Shown: piece after piece, positions 53,794-64,000 of the stretch
Layout of the letters: each line of letters starts with the position of its first letter
How positions within the stretch are numbered: the stretch's first letter is position 1
Assembly: GCA_020064725.1 (NCBI GenBank)
Contig: JAGTWJ010000013.1
Location: forward strand, 930,001-994,000
Length of the DNA: 64,000 nucleotides
Source of the DNA: Drechslerella dactyloides
Lineage: Eukaryota > Ascomycota > Orbiliomycetes > Orbiliales > Orbiliaceae
Direction of reading: 5' to 3'
Made by a program: the position numbers and the translations under genes
The notes under the pieces: generated by a model
What the model was told of the DNA's origin: nothing
The model's input: only the letters and a program-made list of their open reading frames with translations
Database searches by the model: none

Positions 53794-56700
53794 CCAGTCT
53801 TACATACGAGAGCTCTCCATAGTACATGTGTGGCTTGAGCGGGGTAAATGCAATCCCTGTATACATGTATGTTTTCGCTCTTCTCTAATGATATGCCCGT
53901 TTACGCATAGCATATTGATGCGCATGCGAGAATGTCGCATTGCAATATTGGTATACCTATTAAGTACCTCACATGTGCGTTCATATATGGTTGGCATGAT
54001 CTTGGGGCAGACAGTGAGGCTCGCTGTCGAATACCATCACAAACCTGCCGTTTGTTCTGCCGTTGCGGGCCGCGTTCGTGGCCCCTGGCGCTCTGGCTTC
54101 GAGACTAGTACTTATGTGTTTTCGCAAACTCAATCTGTGCAGCTGTGGCAGCTGTATTGTTCCCGCGAACTCAATCTGACCTCGGGCTGACCCGGAAGTC
54201 AATTTAATCCGCTTAACCTGGCCTTATGATTGGCCGATTCTATTATACCCGGTATTATTTGCCCCGCCTAGAGCATTTCTTGGCTAAGCTTCTTTGTGCT
54301 CTCGCAGCTTGGCTTGTTGTGCATGTGCCATGCCTGCGCTGTCTACGCTACTTTGGGACTCTGAAAAAGAAACCCAGCTGATCTTCAGGTGGCCTGAGCT
54401 GAGAATACCGTACTTCGTATGATGGGAATGTAAATTTCCCTAATAGAGTACTCCGCGCTAGCAGGGGTGTTTTCGTAAAGCCCTTGGCACGAGTTTTTGC
54501 TGTGATCAGAATTACACGCGAAGGAGGGGTGGAGTAGTAGAGGTCTTATAGGTACTTGACAGGGGGGTTTACTCATGCTCGAGGCTACTTCAGTATACTC
54601 AGCACAAAAACAATGCCGCTACTGCACTGCCAGCATGACACAGTGACGCCAGTTTGTGACGATGCTTTAAATTTGCCGCAGTTTAGAATTCAAAAGTCAC
54701 ATCAAGTATATATGGGAGTTCATGTTTGATGGGCGGCGCCCCACTACGTCCCTGAGTGGTGCGCCGCATGAGGTTTCTTCTGTTCCGCCCCTGCAACCTT
54801 TGTAATGAGGAGAGGCCCTCTTCCCAATACTCCAGTATTTTGTAATCGTGGGATCTTGTTGTGTTATGTCTCTTAAGACCTTGCTTGGCGCTCTGTCAAA
54901 TATCTAAATGAGAGCTATCCTTAAGCAGAGTTCTCATCTATATCCCCGGCCACCTGCTCATCTTCCGTTTTTTCACCATCCTTGGCGTCACCACCTTTGC
55001 TTTGGTCCTTGATAGGTTGTTTTTCCCCAAACGAGAGTGTACAATGAGCATGGTAGTGATCGTAGTGGTGATACTAGTAGTAATAATGTTTTCTCTTTTC
55101 GTTGCGCGCTCTACCCTCCATCCCCTGGGCCTCTAATTCGCGTATTGTCGTCTCGTCTGTTCTAGTTGGTGCGTGAGCTAGGACTGATGCTTGCGCGGGA
55201 ATCAGGCGGGGGGATAGATGGAGAGAATAGCAGTTGGCACGACGTGCCTATAACATGCATGCAAAGTGCGTGTATCGTAGACGTATATGTAGGACAGGGT
55301 GCCTTGTTGACCAGCCATGTAGATCGTGTCGTGCCCAGGAAATCATCTGCGCGGTGTCGATATATATATGTGCTATGTAGCAGGGCATGCATGATGTAGC
55401 CGGATCAGTCGATGATAGCCAGACAAGCTTTCCCAAGGTTGGGCGTGGGTCGAAGCCCTGTTGCATAGGTAATATGCCAATCTCACGGCTGGTTTGTGTA
55501 GGCTATCGATTTGAGAATATATCGCTCATATCAGAGTTGACTGTTGAGCTGCCTGTCTTCTTGTTCGAGAACGAGGATAATCCACAGGGCGGAGCGACGG
55601 TCAGGTGCATTTGATAGAGTAGCAATGATGAAAGATGTCGCTGCCCTTTGATGGGATCCTGCGAGTCATTTGGGGGCAAGGATGGGTTATAGTAACCGAA
55701 ATCTCTCGACTTGAAGCCTTCTTTGCGGTAGACCGATGTAAAACAGAATCTCTCGCGCTCGTCAAGCCCTTTAGGATTGAGGACGGCTGTGTTGATAGGC
55801 GGTGAATCTCAGATGATGGCTCTTGAATGTGACAGGATATAGGGTAGACTAGACGGCGGCCGATGGTTTCGTGCCGGAGGAGGAGAGAGCTTGATTTTGA
55901 TGGAGGATGGGCGGAGAGAGAAGGGAGATAGAAGATGGGAGAAGTCTGGTGGGTATTATATATAGCGGTGATGACTAATCTCAATGTCATTTATATTCAT
56001 GTATATGTAATCGTTTTGCATGAAGTGGACTGCTGGTGGTGAACCAACAGTGATCCGACTAAAGGCTGAGATTATAATAATGTAATTTTTCCAGTCTATT
56101 CTATTATGATATAGCATGTGTAGGTAGATGCCCACTTGAGCTCATTGTATCTGCAACCTGGAAGTCTGGAGATGTACCCAAAGTGCTCAAGGGCTTGTGG
56201 TATACCACAACTGATGAAGCAGAATGCAAAGCTTTGGTTTATCATATGACCGAAACTTCAGTCAAACTTCAGGAATCAACTTTGCCTGGAATCAGCCTCC
56301 CAGTCCTTGGAATCAGATGGAAGATACAATTGCGGCTGTATATGGCCACATATGGTATACCAGACGAATTCAAACGGAGATATGGAAACACGTTCTGACT
56401 AAAGGGGAAGCTCAAAATAGCGGAATATTTAGATCCTGACATTTATGAAGGCCGGAATGGTCAACGGATTCAACGGATCGTGCAATATAGATGCAATCAG
56501 CTTTCGGAAACAATTGTATTATTGTAATGGTACTCTTAGCAGTCTTTGTGATCGTGAATTGCATTGGCTGACGAGACAAGCTGAGAATACTTTCTAGTGG
56601 TAAGCTTCACGTTGAAAAAGAACCGATACCAACGAGCAAACGCTAGATCTATACTAGAACCTCATGCGTCTATATCCCAACATCTCTGCGTCCGGTAGCT

Positions 56701-58985
56701 ACTTACCTATACCTAGATCGTACCTCGCCGTGCAGCTCTCGAGGTACGAATCACGTGTTATTGAGCATATGTCACGATGCGATGGAGGATGTAGTTTCGA
56801 TGATATGAATGGCCCTATCTACAAGATTGTTACATATCTCCGCAACACAAAAAACACAGGCAATTTATTTTCCCACCCACACTTAACGATAGCTCCGAAG
56901 GTGTATCAGACGACAGACACCTGGTCACCTTTTTATTAGCCTCCCCCATGTTCGTGTGGATATTGTGACTAGGATATCTTGGCAACTAATTTGCGGCGTG
57001 ATGGATATCAAGCCATCCAAGATGGCTTATTCCTCGCGCTAGGGCAGCTTCTCATGTCCATGCTGAAAAAATTCAGTCAAGAGAACAATATGCGTATTTC
57101 CCGATTCCAGCCCTGACACTACACTGGAATGTATGACGTAGGCATCTCGTTGTGACCTGCATTCAGTTTCGGATGTAAAGTCTCTAGCCGTCTCTTCTAC
57201 CGGCTCCATCGAAAAGAATGACGAAAAGAGAAAAGGTGACTTGTTATGGTGGCCACCAACCAACACAAACTAAGGCTACTCCTAAGATTTTTTCGACAAG
57301 AAAATCAAAGATCCGTTCATTCTTTCCCGGATGCTTGTGAAATCCTTGACATCTGCTTCGAGATCCATCCGGCCTATCTTGCAAGCTGGGGGCATGATTT
57401 TCATACTTCTGTGCGCCCGGGTCCTCCGGTCCATAAACGTGCAGGACTTTAAATTGTGGGAAATTGACGGCCTAGGGAGTTCCAGAAGTCAATGCTTGAC
57501 AACTATTTTGATTTAATCTTTTCGATCCATGGTTAGAATTATATATAAGGTTCAAATCTCCATGCAGGTAGTAGATCCGGAATTACAGGCATTGATGCAT
57601 TTATTCGTTCATGGAATTATATTCCGACGTCAAACCTTACTATCGATGATTGTTAATATTCACATATTTCTGCTCGTCAGGAGTCATATGTATGTCAGTA
57701 TCGCCAGAACATCAGCCCCTAGATCTTATGCTATAGTTGAGGCGATATCTGAAGGTGACAAGCAGACCCAATAATCTCCGAGGAAAAAGAGATAAAAGAA
57801 CTGAAAAAAAAGAAGAAAAAAGGAAGGAAAGAAGAGCAAAAAACGAAAGATTGTCAACATGGATAGTCAAGCTGAACAACTAAGCCTAGCGAAGAAACTG
57901 ATTGTAAAGTAACATATGCAAATACTTCGGACGTTGCAGCTTCCCATTTCAGTGAGCGCCTATTGCTCGTGGCTCGTTGACAAGGTGCTCAGCAGGCCTA
58001 TTTTCGAAGTTACGCTTGCTGATAGCCGGAATCCGATTCCGAAACTAAAGTAGACAGTGAAAAATCGTAGTTGGAAATTGTGCAACTGACTCTACAGCAT
58101 GACATCAATCAGACCAGTCCGACTTGGCAGCTATCTTCTACATTTCAGAGGGGCTTGTCTATATCTCGTGCTGATAAGATTGCCACTTTATGAGTCCCTT
58201 GTTCGAAAATTCTTTCATATCCCCGTACGAATTTTATAGCATTGTCAAGAGCTCAACACACATTCATCCTAGAAAATCACCTACCCTAGTTGTTGTTGTA
58301 TCTATCAAGACAGGAATGTCCAGGGTATCGAGTCAAGCCTAACGGTCTCCAAAAATGAGACTAGGGTAAGCGAGGCGCTATGCTTCCGTAGACTTAACGA
58401 CTTCCGATTCTCAAACGTTGTTGAGAGCAATGCCTGCTACGAGTCAGGCTCGCAAGGTACCTGCGTGCGTATCCTGGCACGTCGCTCTATCGCCGGCATG
58501 ATCCGGCAGCTAGCTCGGCACGCTGTCTAACGGCAATGCGTCCATGAAACTTCCGGCTGGACGTTATAAATCAAGCCTTGAGTTGCTAGTTGCTAATCTA
58601 ATCGATGAAAATAGGCAGGAAGCGAAATTATTGAGCTCATAGTATCTTCGTTCGTTTGGTATTTCGTGTATCTTCCGTAGACTAAAAACGGAAACTGTTA
58701 ATACTATATCCTTGAATCGGAATTTCGCATGCCTGTTCGGGTTATCCTTGTATTTCTCATGCATGTGTGTTCGCAATAGCCCGTGATCGCAACAAACATC
58801 AGCTGGTTCACATTTATCTTGGGGTTTCAGTGCGGTGATAGGTTGAGCTACGCTTGCAAGATCTGAATCCCAAAAGTTGATGGAGAACTCTTGACGCTGA
58901 TCGCTATGTAGACAGAGTAGACTTGTAGCTTACACGCGAGACTATCCAGCAGTAAAACCCTGCTCATCAGCGTTAATTGCGAATG

Positions 58986-59040
58986 ATAGTGCTTTAATTG
59001 GTAAGGCTGAACTCTAGACGTTCTTGATTCGATCTAAGCC
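58986..59040 (+). other. degenerate tRNA-like sequence
   Basis: The segment has an A-box-like D-arm (GCTT and AGGC pairing around TAATTGGTA), a 4-bp anticodon-type stem (GAAC/GTTC) and a B-box-like GATTCGATC. The acceptor arms do not pair, U33 is replaced, and the variable loop is missing, so it is not a functional tRNA. It could be a relic or the head of a short interspersed element. The hairpin motif lies about 45 bases downstream. Confidence 0.3.
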
Positions 59041-59083
59041 ACTGGGGAAAAGGCTTTTTATATGAAAAGCCAACCCAGAAGGC

Positions 59084-59099
59084 GTCTGGCTTGCGAGAC
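59084..59099 (+). repeat. dispersed hairpin motif, copy 5 (diverged)
   Basis: GTCTGGCTTGCGAGAC differs from copy 4 by two transitions. The arms GTCT and AGAC are kept. Confidence 0.6.
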
Positions 59100-59869
59100 A
59101 AAACTCATCTATTGATCGGTGACTTTACATACTGTTGGGTATCAATTTTTATTAAATCGGGGAATCGATTAGATCATAGAACATGAAAATATATATGAGT
59201 AATTTCTTCCGTGGCATATACCGCAAGGCTGTGCGTGCCTGAAAACCAGCATCGCCAACAAGCTAGATCTAGATCTGCGATATTTCCAGAGGGAATTTAT
59301 TTTGAGCAAGTCCATTGTAGAAATGCATTGATCTTAATGACAGCCCTTATATGTGGTCGCATCGTACTCGTAGGGTGTTAATAATTTCAAGAACCGACTT
59401 AGATATAGTTGGAGGCCATGTACATGGAATAGGCAGCAGCCTACGGGGGACCGATATTTGCAGCTTCCGTCAAAGTTGTCTTAAATCATTGTGATATACA
59501 TGTACAAGCTCAACCCATATCTTCAAGGATAAGAAGTAGTATTTATATTAAGATATTTGCTAAGTAGCTAAGTAGCGCCAATAGGCCTACAGCTTGGGAA
59601 GAACGGGGTTCGAGATATATCATCTGAATGCGTGCTACTGCCATGGAAGAATGGCCAGCCGAGCCTGGCCGAAAGAGAATCTCCGGCGGGCTGATGAATA
59701 TAAGGTATTAGGCCGTGTCTCGCACTCCCAGTCTGATCGGATCCTGTTGAAAATCCGAGCTCTCCCTTCTAATGAGTTTCATTGCATAATTGGGTCCTAT
59801 ATACCACTCCACGAGTGTCGAAGCCACAGTCGCTACATTATATATATACGCTAGATCAGATCCAACGAT

Positions 59870-60798
59870 ATGCTTCTCGGGGCGGTTTCCTTGACGGCTG
59901 CGTTTGTAGCCACAGCTTTTGGCGCTGCGCTACCACTTGTCGGTAGGTCCCTAAAGTCTAATCGCGGAACCTTTCCAACTGGTCAGCTGGGTCGACGAAA
60001 TATCTTTCTGTAATAGTTATACAAGTACTTAGCACGCATGCATGTCACTTTCTAACTAGTGCATCAACTGGTCTAGATCCTCCTAAGTCCCTTGAAAAGA
60101 GAGATTACGTAGAAAGCTACGAGGTTTGGGAAATTAACGACAATAGTACGGAAGAGTACTCCCGTGAAACAGACGATGCTTGGTCTAAGGTTGAGCTCAA
60201 ATTTCCGATGACAATCTTCGACAAATCTAGCTCAACTGTGTGGTTCTCTATGAACGGACTCATTTCCCTCGACGAACCTAGCGCGAACCCCTCAATTCCA
60301 ACCAAACAACTCCCCATAGATCCTGCCAGCTGTGGGCTAGGCTCATCCTGTCTCCCGAAGAACACGCTCGCCCTGATGTGGCAAGATTTATTCATGCCAA
60401 TCGGGGTCGAAGGGCTCGCGGTCGAGTGGATTTATCATGAGCCAAGCCTGAGACCAGACATTGGACATCATTACCATATCATCTTCAATGTCTGTGACAA
60501 AAAGGCGGTACTTTCGGACGGAATCCCCAAGGAAACAAAGAAATGTGGCAAAGCTACTCGCTTCTTTGGGCTCAACTACTATGAGAACAAGCCTGGTGTC
60601 TTCCACATCTCATGGCATTTCGATAAGGAGGTTACTAACCCCGGCGTCATCGGAGCTCAAGCTTACCCGAAGTATATCCAAGTGCCATATCCTGGGAATA
60701 TCGATTTGCCGGATAACCCAGATTACTACGTTTCATGTATAATTCTGGATACTGTCAAGGGAACAACAATTGTTCCTAAGGATAGGAAGGACTGTTAG
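59870..60798 (+). CDS. small secreted protein with KEX2 site, 264 aa
   Basis: There are two exons, 59870-59942 and 60077-60798. The donor is GTCG|GTAGGT, the acceptor GTCTAG|ATCC, and the sum is 265 codons. The first exon encodes a clean signal peptide (MLLGAVSLTAAFVATAFG) ending at Ala-rich sequence. A short propeptide follows and ends in LEKR at residues about 31-34, a KEX2 cleavage site. The mature part of about 230 residues has strand-rich sequence (STVWFSMNGLISLDEP, HHYHIIFNVCDKK, VFHISWHF) and six or more cysteines. It ends in Cys. The F-x-x-N-G-x-I-x-x segment recalls nidogen-type extracellular folds, but I do not recognise the family. It is an effector or surface-protein candidate by location and size only. 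The stop is followed directly by a copy of the hairpin motif. Confidence 0.75.
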
Positions 60799-60803
60799 TC
60801 GTA

Positions 60804-60823
60804 GGTTGTCTCGCAAACCAGAC
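60804..60823 (-). repeat. dispersed hairpin motif, copy 6
   Basis: GGTTGTCTCGCAAACCAGAC is, on the minus strand, GTCTGGTTTGCGAGACAACC. It lies five bases after the stop codon of the secreted-protein gene. Confidence 0.65.
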
Positions 60824-61756
60824 GAATTTCTTTGGCTGCGAAGAGTCATCGGGCAAATTCATGTATTTAAGCATACAGGCAGCCATTAATAGAAGAATAC
60901 TTATTCATACAGTAGAATATTCTCAGTTTAAGGCGAATTCACACTCTTCTCGGCCATATTCATACGCCTTTTCCTTTTTATTCATGTCGCATGAGGATGC
61001 CTCCACTACCATCAAGCCAGCTTTTCATAGGAGGTTTAGTGGTCCTATCGGCTGGTATAAAGCTTGCATTCATTAGATCTAGACCTCAACTTACCCCATT
61101 AAAGTTAACTAGCTGTGTACCACTGTAGCAGATTGAAGACAGATCTGGTAAAACTCTGGAATGGACGTTTTGCAACTTTGGTTGCGAGGGGCACTAGGCC
61201 TGAAGGCTTTATATCTCAATACACGTTCGCCGCGCCCAAATTCTAGAGCTAGGGTTATCAGTAGATATGTAGGGATATCAAACTTGACAGACGTTTTACA
61301 ACGCGAGGGCAAGCATGAGAAGCTTCGTTTACAATCCCATGGCGAGGTGCCCTTTCATGCCATCTTTGCGGATTTCCTGGCTTTTGGTCGCTCAGCAATC
61401 TTATAGACTTGCAGCCGTTAGACATCCCATAGCGACCTTCGGTTGGGAGGCATATCGTTGTTTCCCGTTCGCAGCTAGCTGCGTATCGTCCTCTAATTAG
61501 ACACTAGTTCAACTTAGCAAAGGCATGGCTTATACATCGCGGGCCCACAGTCTAGACGCTACGGATAGCTTGCATAGGCGCAAATAAATGTCGAATGCCT
61601 GCTAACCTTTCGCTACGCGGTTTTATGGCTCATTTACAATATATTTCTTCATATCTCTGGCGTACATTGCTCCCTTTGCGTGGCAAGGGAGAGCTTAAGT
61701 TGGCAACGAGTCGAGTTTACATGCATTAGCAACAAATGTCCTTTGGTGTCTCAAAA
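60824..61756. other. spacer, no supported gene
   Basis: This spacer holds the 3' flank of the secreted-protein gene and, from the right, that of the methyltransferase gene. Frames at 60861-61076 and 61161-61406 have no domain. Nothing else is seen. Confidence 0.4.
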
Positions 61757-62662
61757 TTACTTTTGGATGAGAATTTCTCCCTGAAGCATGGCCAAGATTG
61801 CATCATCTCTCTCTGCCCACTCTTCCCACGCCTTGGCCATTTCTTCGAAATCATTCTCGGTACCTAGGCCGAACTTTAGGGCTTTCTCGCGCAAAGAGCC
61901 CCCTCTGAGCTGATCACACAACCCTTGGGCTAGAGGAAATATAACCATTAGAGCCATAACTGCGATCGCGAGAAGCAGAGTAGAACAATGAAACTTACAA
62001 CATATTTTCCTATCGTTCAATGTATGATATGATGTTGTACTATAGCTGACTGTAATCTGGTTCCGTTCGGCACCGGCTCTGAGGGCCCAATAAAGCAGCC
62101 GTCGGCCCGCAGATGGAGCGCCGCCACCAGCACTCATAAGTCCCGCCATAAGCTTATGAAACTTGTCAAGCTCAGGAAGTTCGGGCCAGATACTCTCCGT
62201 CTCGTAATCACCCTCGCGAGCGGCGACGATGCCGCCTCGCTTCGTTACTCGGAGCATTTCATGCAGTGCATGCCATGGGGTGCCAATATGGATTAGCACC
62301 TGATGACAAAAGGTGATGTCGAATGTCTCGTCGGCAAATGGGAGCTTGTCGATATTGCCTGTCTGAAACTCGATGTTTTGGACGCCAGCCATTTCGGCGA
62401 TAGCTCGTGCCCGTGGCAAGATGTTGGGGTTGACGTCGACGCCTGTAACATGGCCTTCGGGGATGAGCTTAGCGAAGCTCACAGATATGGTGCCTGAGCC
62501 GGAGCCGACGTCCAGGAGCTTCAAATGCGGATTGGATTCTTTCATAGTCTGCAACTTGGGCAGCAAATAAGCAGCGCTGTTTTCGGCAGTCCGCACCTCG
62601 TGGAGGGTTGCTTGGGCGGGCGGATGGCCCGGCTTCTCGCCGGGAGTCTTGTTTTGGTCCAT
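61757..62662 (-). CDS. class I SAM-dependent methyltransferase, 277 aa when spliced
   Basis: Two exons are proposed on the minus strand, 62662-61999 and 61929-61757. The 69-nt intron has GTAAGT, a GCTCTAAT branch-like site and CTCTAG. The frame also stays open through the intron, giving 301 residues if it is retained. Motif I is LLDVGSGSGTISVSFAKLIP (residues about 48-67), followed by GHVTGVDVNP and the acidic motif II. GNIDKLPFADETFDITFCHQ and the later LHEMLRVTKRGGIVAARE match the UbiE/Methyltransf_11 group. The C-terminal part (FEEMAKAWEEWAERDDAIL) is typical of fungal stand-alone members. The substrate is unknown. These enzymes often act on small molecules in the cytosol. There are no biosynthetic neighbours. 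Confidence 0.85.
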   Translation of the reverse strand: MDQNKTPGEKPGHPPAQATLHEVRTAENSAAYLLPKLQTMKESNPHLKLLDVGSGSGTISVSFAKLIPEGHVTGVDVNPNILPRARAIAEMAGVQNIEFQTGNIDKLPFADETFDITFCHQVLIHIGTPWHALHEMLRVTKRGGIVAAREGDYETESIWPELPELDKFHKLMAGLMSAGGGAPSAGRRLLYWALRAGAERNQITVSYSTTSYHTLNDRKICCKFHCSTLLLAIAVMALMVIFPLAQGLCDQLRGGSLREKALKFGLGTENDFEEMAKAWEEWAERDDAILAMLQGEILIQK

Positions 62663-63664
62663 TGCTGTTGTTACCGGGCGGACTCAGAGAAAGGTTGGCA
62701 TCTAAGCAGACTCAAGTAATTTCTTGTAACTTGGCAATTGGGTCACAAAGGCGGGAATATGAAGTCTCGGAGCCCTGTTTTTCATATTGTCGGAACTCCT
62801 TTTATCCGGCAAAGTATCCCGAGAAAACCTGACTAATATACTAATAAATTGACCCCAGCATTATCCCAAGCGCGGATAATGACTTTATCTGAAGTGGATT
62901 ATGCCGATCGTTACCGGCTTCAGCTTGAAGCTACGCCATCTCTGGAGGTATAACCATGCGCATATATGTAGTCTCGGGGCATATATGTACCGAGTCTCGA
63001 GGCATATATGCATGCTCGCATGAGCGCGTGTGTGCATGCAAGCGCGTCACTAGTGCATTGCAGGTAGCTGAGGCGTCTCAAGCAAAAGTCGGATTGAAGT
63101 AATGCCTAAAAAGGAAAGACCTCTCAATTTCGACAGCAATGCTCAATCCAGCTCTTGAACCGCATGCAACATACGGCAACCTTGCTGCTAATTTTCATTT
63201 TTACGGAGGAATAACTTGTATGATGCTTCCTGCAAGTGCGTTCTTATTGATAACTCGGCCTTATAACCATATCTCCCTTTGGTAATATCTCCCTTAGTCA
63301 GCTCGATTCAAACAATTCCGGTCGGAAATAGTGGCGATATATTGACGTAGTATTATCTAATAGCTATCGCCTACCCATGCGCTGAGCACAAGTATGGCGG
63401 AGTAATAGGATAATTTTCTCAATTTATATTTAAGTTTCTTGGGCTATATTTTTATATACTTGCTTAAAGTCAATATACATGATAAAGAGGCCGGCCTTGG
63501 TAACTCGGGAACCGATAATGTAAGAACCTTAAATTTCCAGAAACAATATCACACAAGCTCCTCCTAGCTCCTATAACTGCTGCTACATGCAGTTGCATAG
63601 GACGTCTGGACATAGCTCCGATCGGTCATCAATCATATCATACAGTATCAATCAGAACTGCAGG
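62663..63664. other. spacer between methyltransferase gene and right-edge gene
   Basis: The left part is the promoter of the methyltransferase gene. A short direct repeat, GTCTCGGGGCATATATG and GTCTCGAGGCATATATG, lies at 62971-62987 and 62994-63010, followed by a GCATGC-rich patch. No gene is seen. Confidence 0.4.
62971..63010. repeat. short direct repeat, 17-bp unit
   Basis: Two copies of GTCTCG(G/A)GGCATATATG are separated by six bases and differ at one position. Confidence 0.7.
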
Positions 63665-64000
63665 ATGTCCTCGAGGCTACTGGCCAGCTTCCTCACGAGT
63701 CGGGGTTTGATGTTATCGAACAGCTGCAGGTACAGACCTCGCACAATCACGGGGACGACCGCCCCGCGAGGCACGAGTCACGGCCGTGTCCGGTATCTCA
63801 GCCTGGAACCAGACTCACGCGCAAAGTCTTCAGACATTACACTTTCAATATCGGCGACTATAGTGGCGGAACTCCAGAAGGCAAACGTCAGATGTACAAA
63901 AATAGGCATACAAGAGCTCGAGGAAATATATGCCGAGAAAATATATTCGGAAGTTTTAGGACGCGGATGTTCATATGATCTTTGGGAGCCAATAATAACG
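63665..64000 (+). CDS. partial gene running off the right end, at least 112 codons
   Basis: An ATG at 63665 (MSSRLLASFLTSRGLMLS) opens a frame without a stop to the last base of the window, exactly 112 codons. The first about 50 residues are rich in Arg, Ser and Thr with no acidic residue, like a mitochondrial presequence. From about residue 58 the composition becomes that of a folded helical domain (ATIVAELQKANVRCTKIGIQ, then EEIYAEKIYSEVLGRGCSYD). I do not recognise it. A second plus frame over the same bases is also open, so chance remains possible, but the amphipathic helical part favours this one. Confidence 0.45.
   Translation, partial: MSSRLLASFLTSRGLMLSNSCRYRPRTITGTTAPRGTSHGRVRYLSLEPDSRAKSSDITLSISATIVAELQKANVRCTKIGIQELEEIYAEKIYSEVLGRGCSYDLWEPIIT

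Larger units (their letters stand above)
53794..59869. other. gene-poor region
   Basis: These are about 6 kb without a supported gene. Frames such as 55601-55990 (minus), 56183-56439 and 56664-56939 (plus) have no domain and no splice structure. Features seen are a purine tract at about 57779-57850, a degenerate tRNA-like sequence near 58986-59040, and a diverged hairpin motif at 59084-59099. The composition is AT-rich with many TATATA runs. Confidence 0.45.

Noticed and set aside
58986..59040. Functional tRNA gene
   Set aside because: The acceptor arms do not pair, the base before the anticodon is not T, and the variable loop is missing. Kept only as a relic.

Overview
The window is nuclear DNA of a filamentous ascomycete (Pezizomycotina). 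The evidence is: compact genes split by short GT-AG introns with CTAAC/CTAAT-like branch sites; recognisable fungal proteins (squalene epoxidase ERG1, the vacuolar TRP channel YVC1, the PP4 regulatory subunit PSY2, a Bot1/MRPS35-type mitoribosomal protein); fungal NLR-type modules (a PNP_UDP domain and long ankyrin arrays); and a U6 snRNA gene interrupted by an mRNA-type intron. I cannot fix the class or species from sequence alone. Coding blocks are GC-rich. The spacers are AT-richer and full of TATA-like and GCATGC-like simple sequence.

Layout. 1-7.8 kb: a small mitochondrial-type protein, an F-box protein, and a conserved but unnamed CxxC protein. 7.8-12 kb: a long gene-free stretch that ends as the leader of PSY2. 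12-17.7 kb: PSY2 (nine exons) converging on a mitoribosomal gene. 19.9-25.2 kb: a single-pass membrane protein, tRNA-Gly(GCC) with intron, an MscL-type channel, the intron-containing U6 gene and a Nudix ADP-ribose pyrophosphatase. 25.4-35.0 kb: an accessory island bounded by two diverged copies of one MITE-like element. It carries a head-to-head gene pair: kinase plus about 21 ankyrin repeats on the minus strand, and PNP phosphorylase plus kinase on the plus strand. 35-43.5 kb: a second F-box gene whose stop codon lies inside the right MITE copy, an unknown 220-aa protein, an unknown 1333-aa single-exon protein and a SPRY-like protein, all on the minus strand. 45.8-51.3 kb: ERG1 and YVC1. 51.3-64 kb: a gene-poor, degenerate region. 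It holds a secreted-protein pseudogene beside a perfect 92-bp inverted repeat, a small secreted KEX2-processed protein, a methyltransferase with a frame-preserving intron, and a gene running off the right end.

The most unusual system is the divergent pair at 26.4-33.5 kb. Both proteins share a homologous N-terminal region of about 180 residues, a kinase with DFD in place of DFG, one intron position, and a CxxC tail after the kinase. One carries the PNP_UDP effector-type domain and the other carries the ankyrin sensor-type array. Together they look like a tripartite NLR-like receptor divided between two co-regulated genes, with a kinase where fungal NLRs normally have NACHT or NB-ARC. The function (non-self or defence signalling) is inferred from architecture only.

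Exon boundaries were assigned by eye from splice signals, reading phase and protein continuity. No searches were run.
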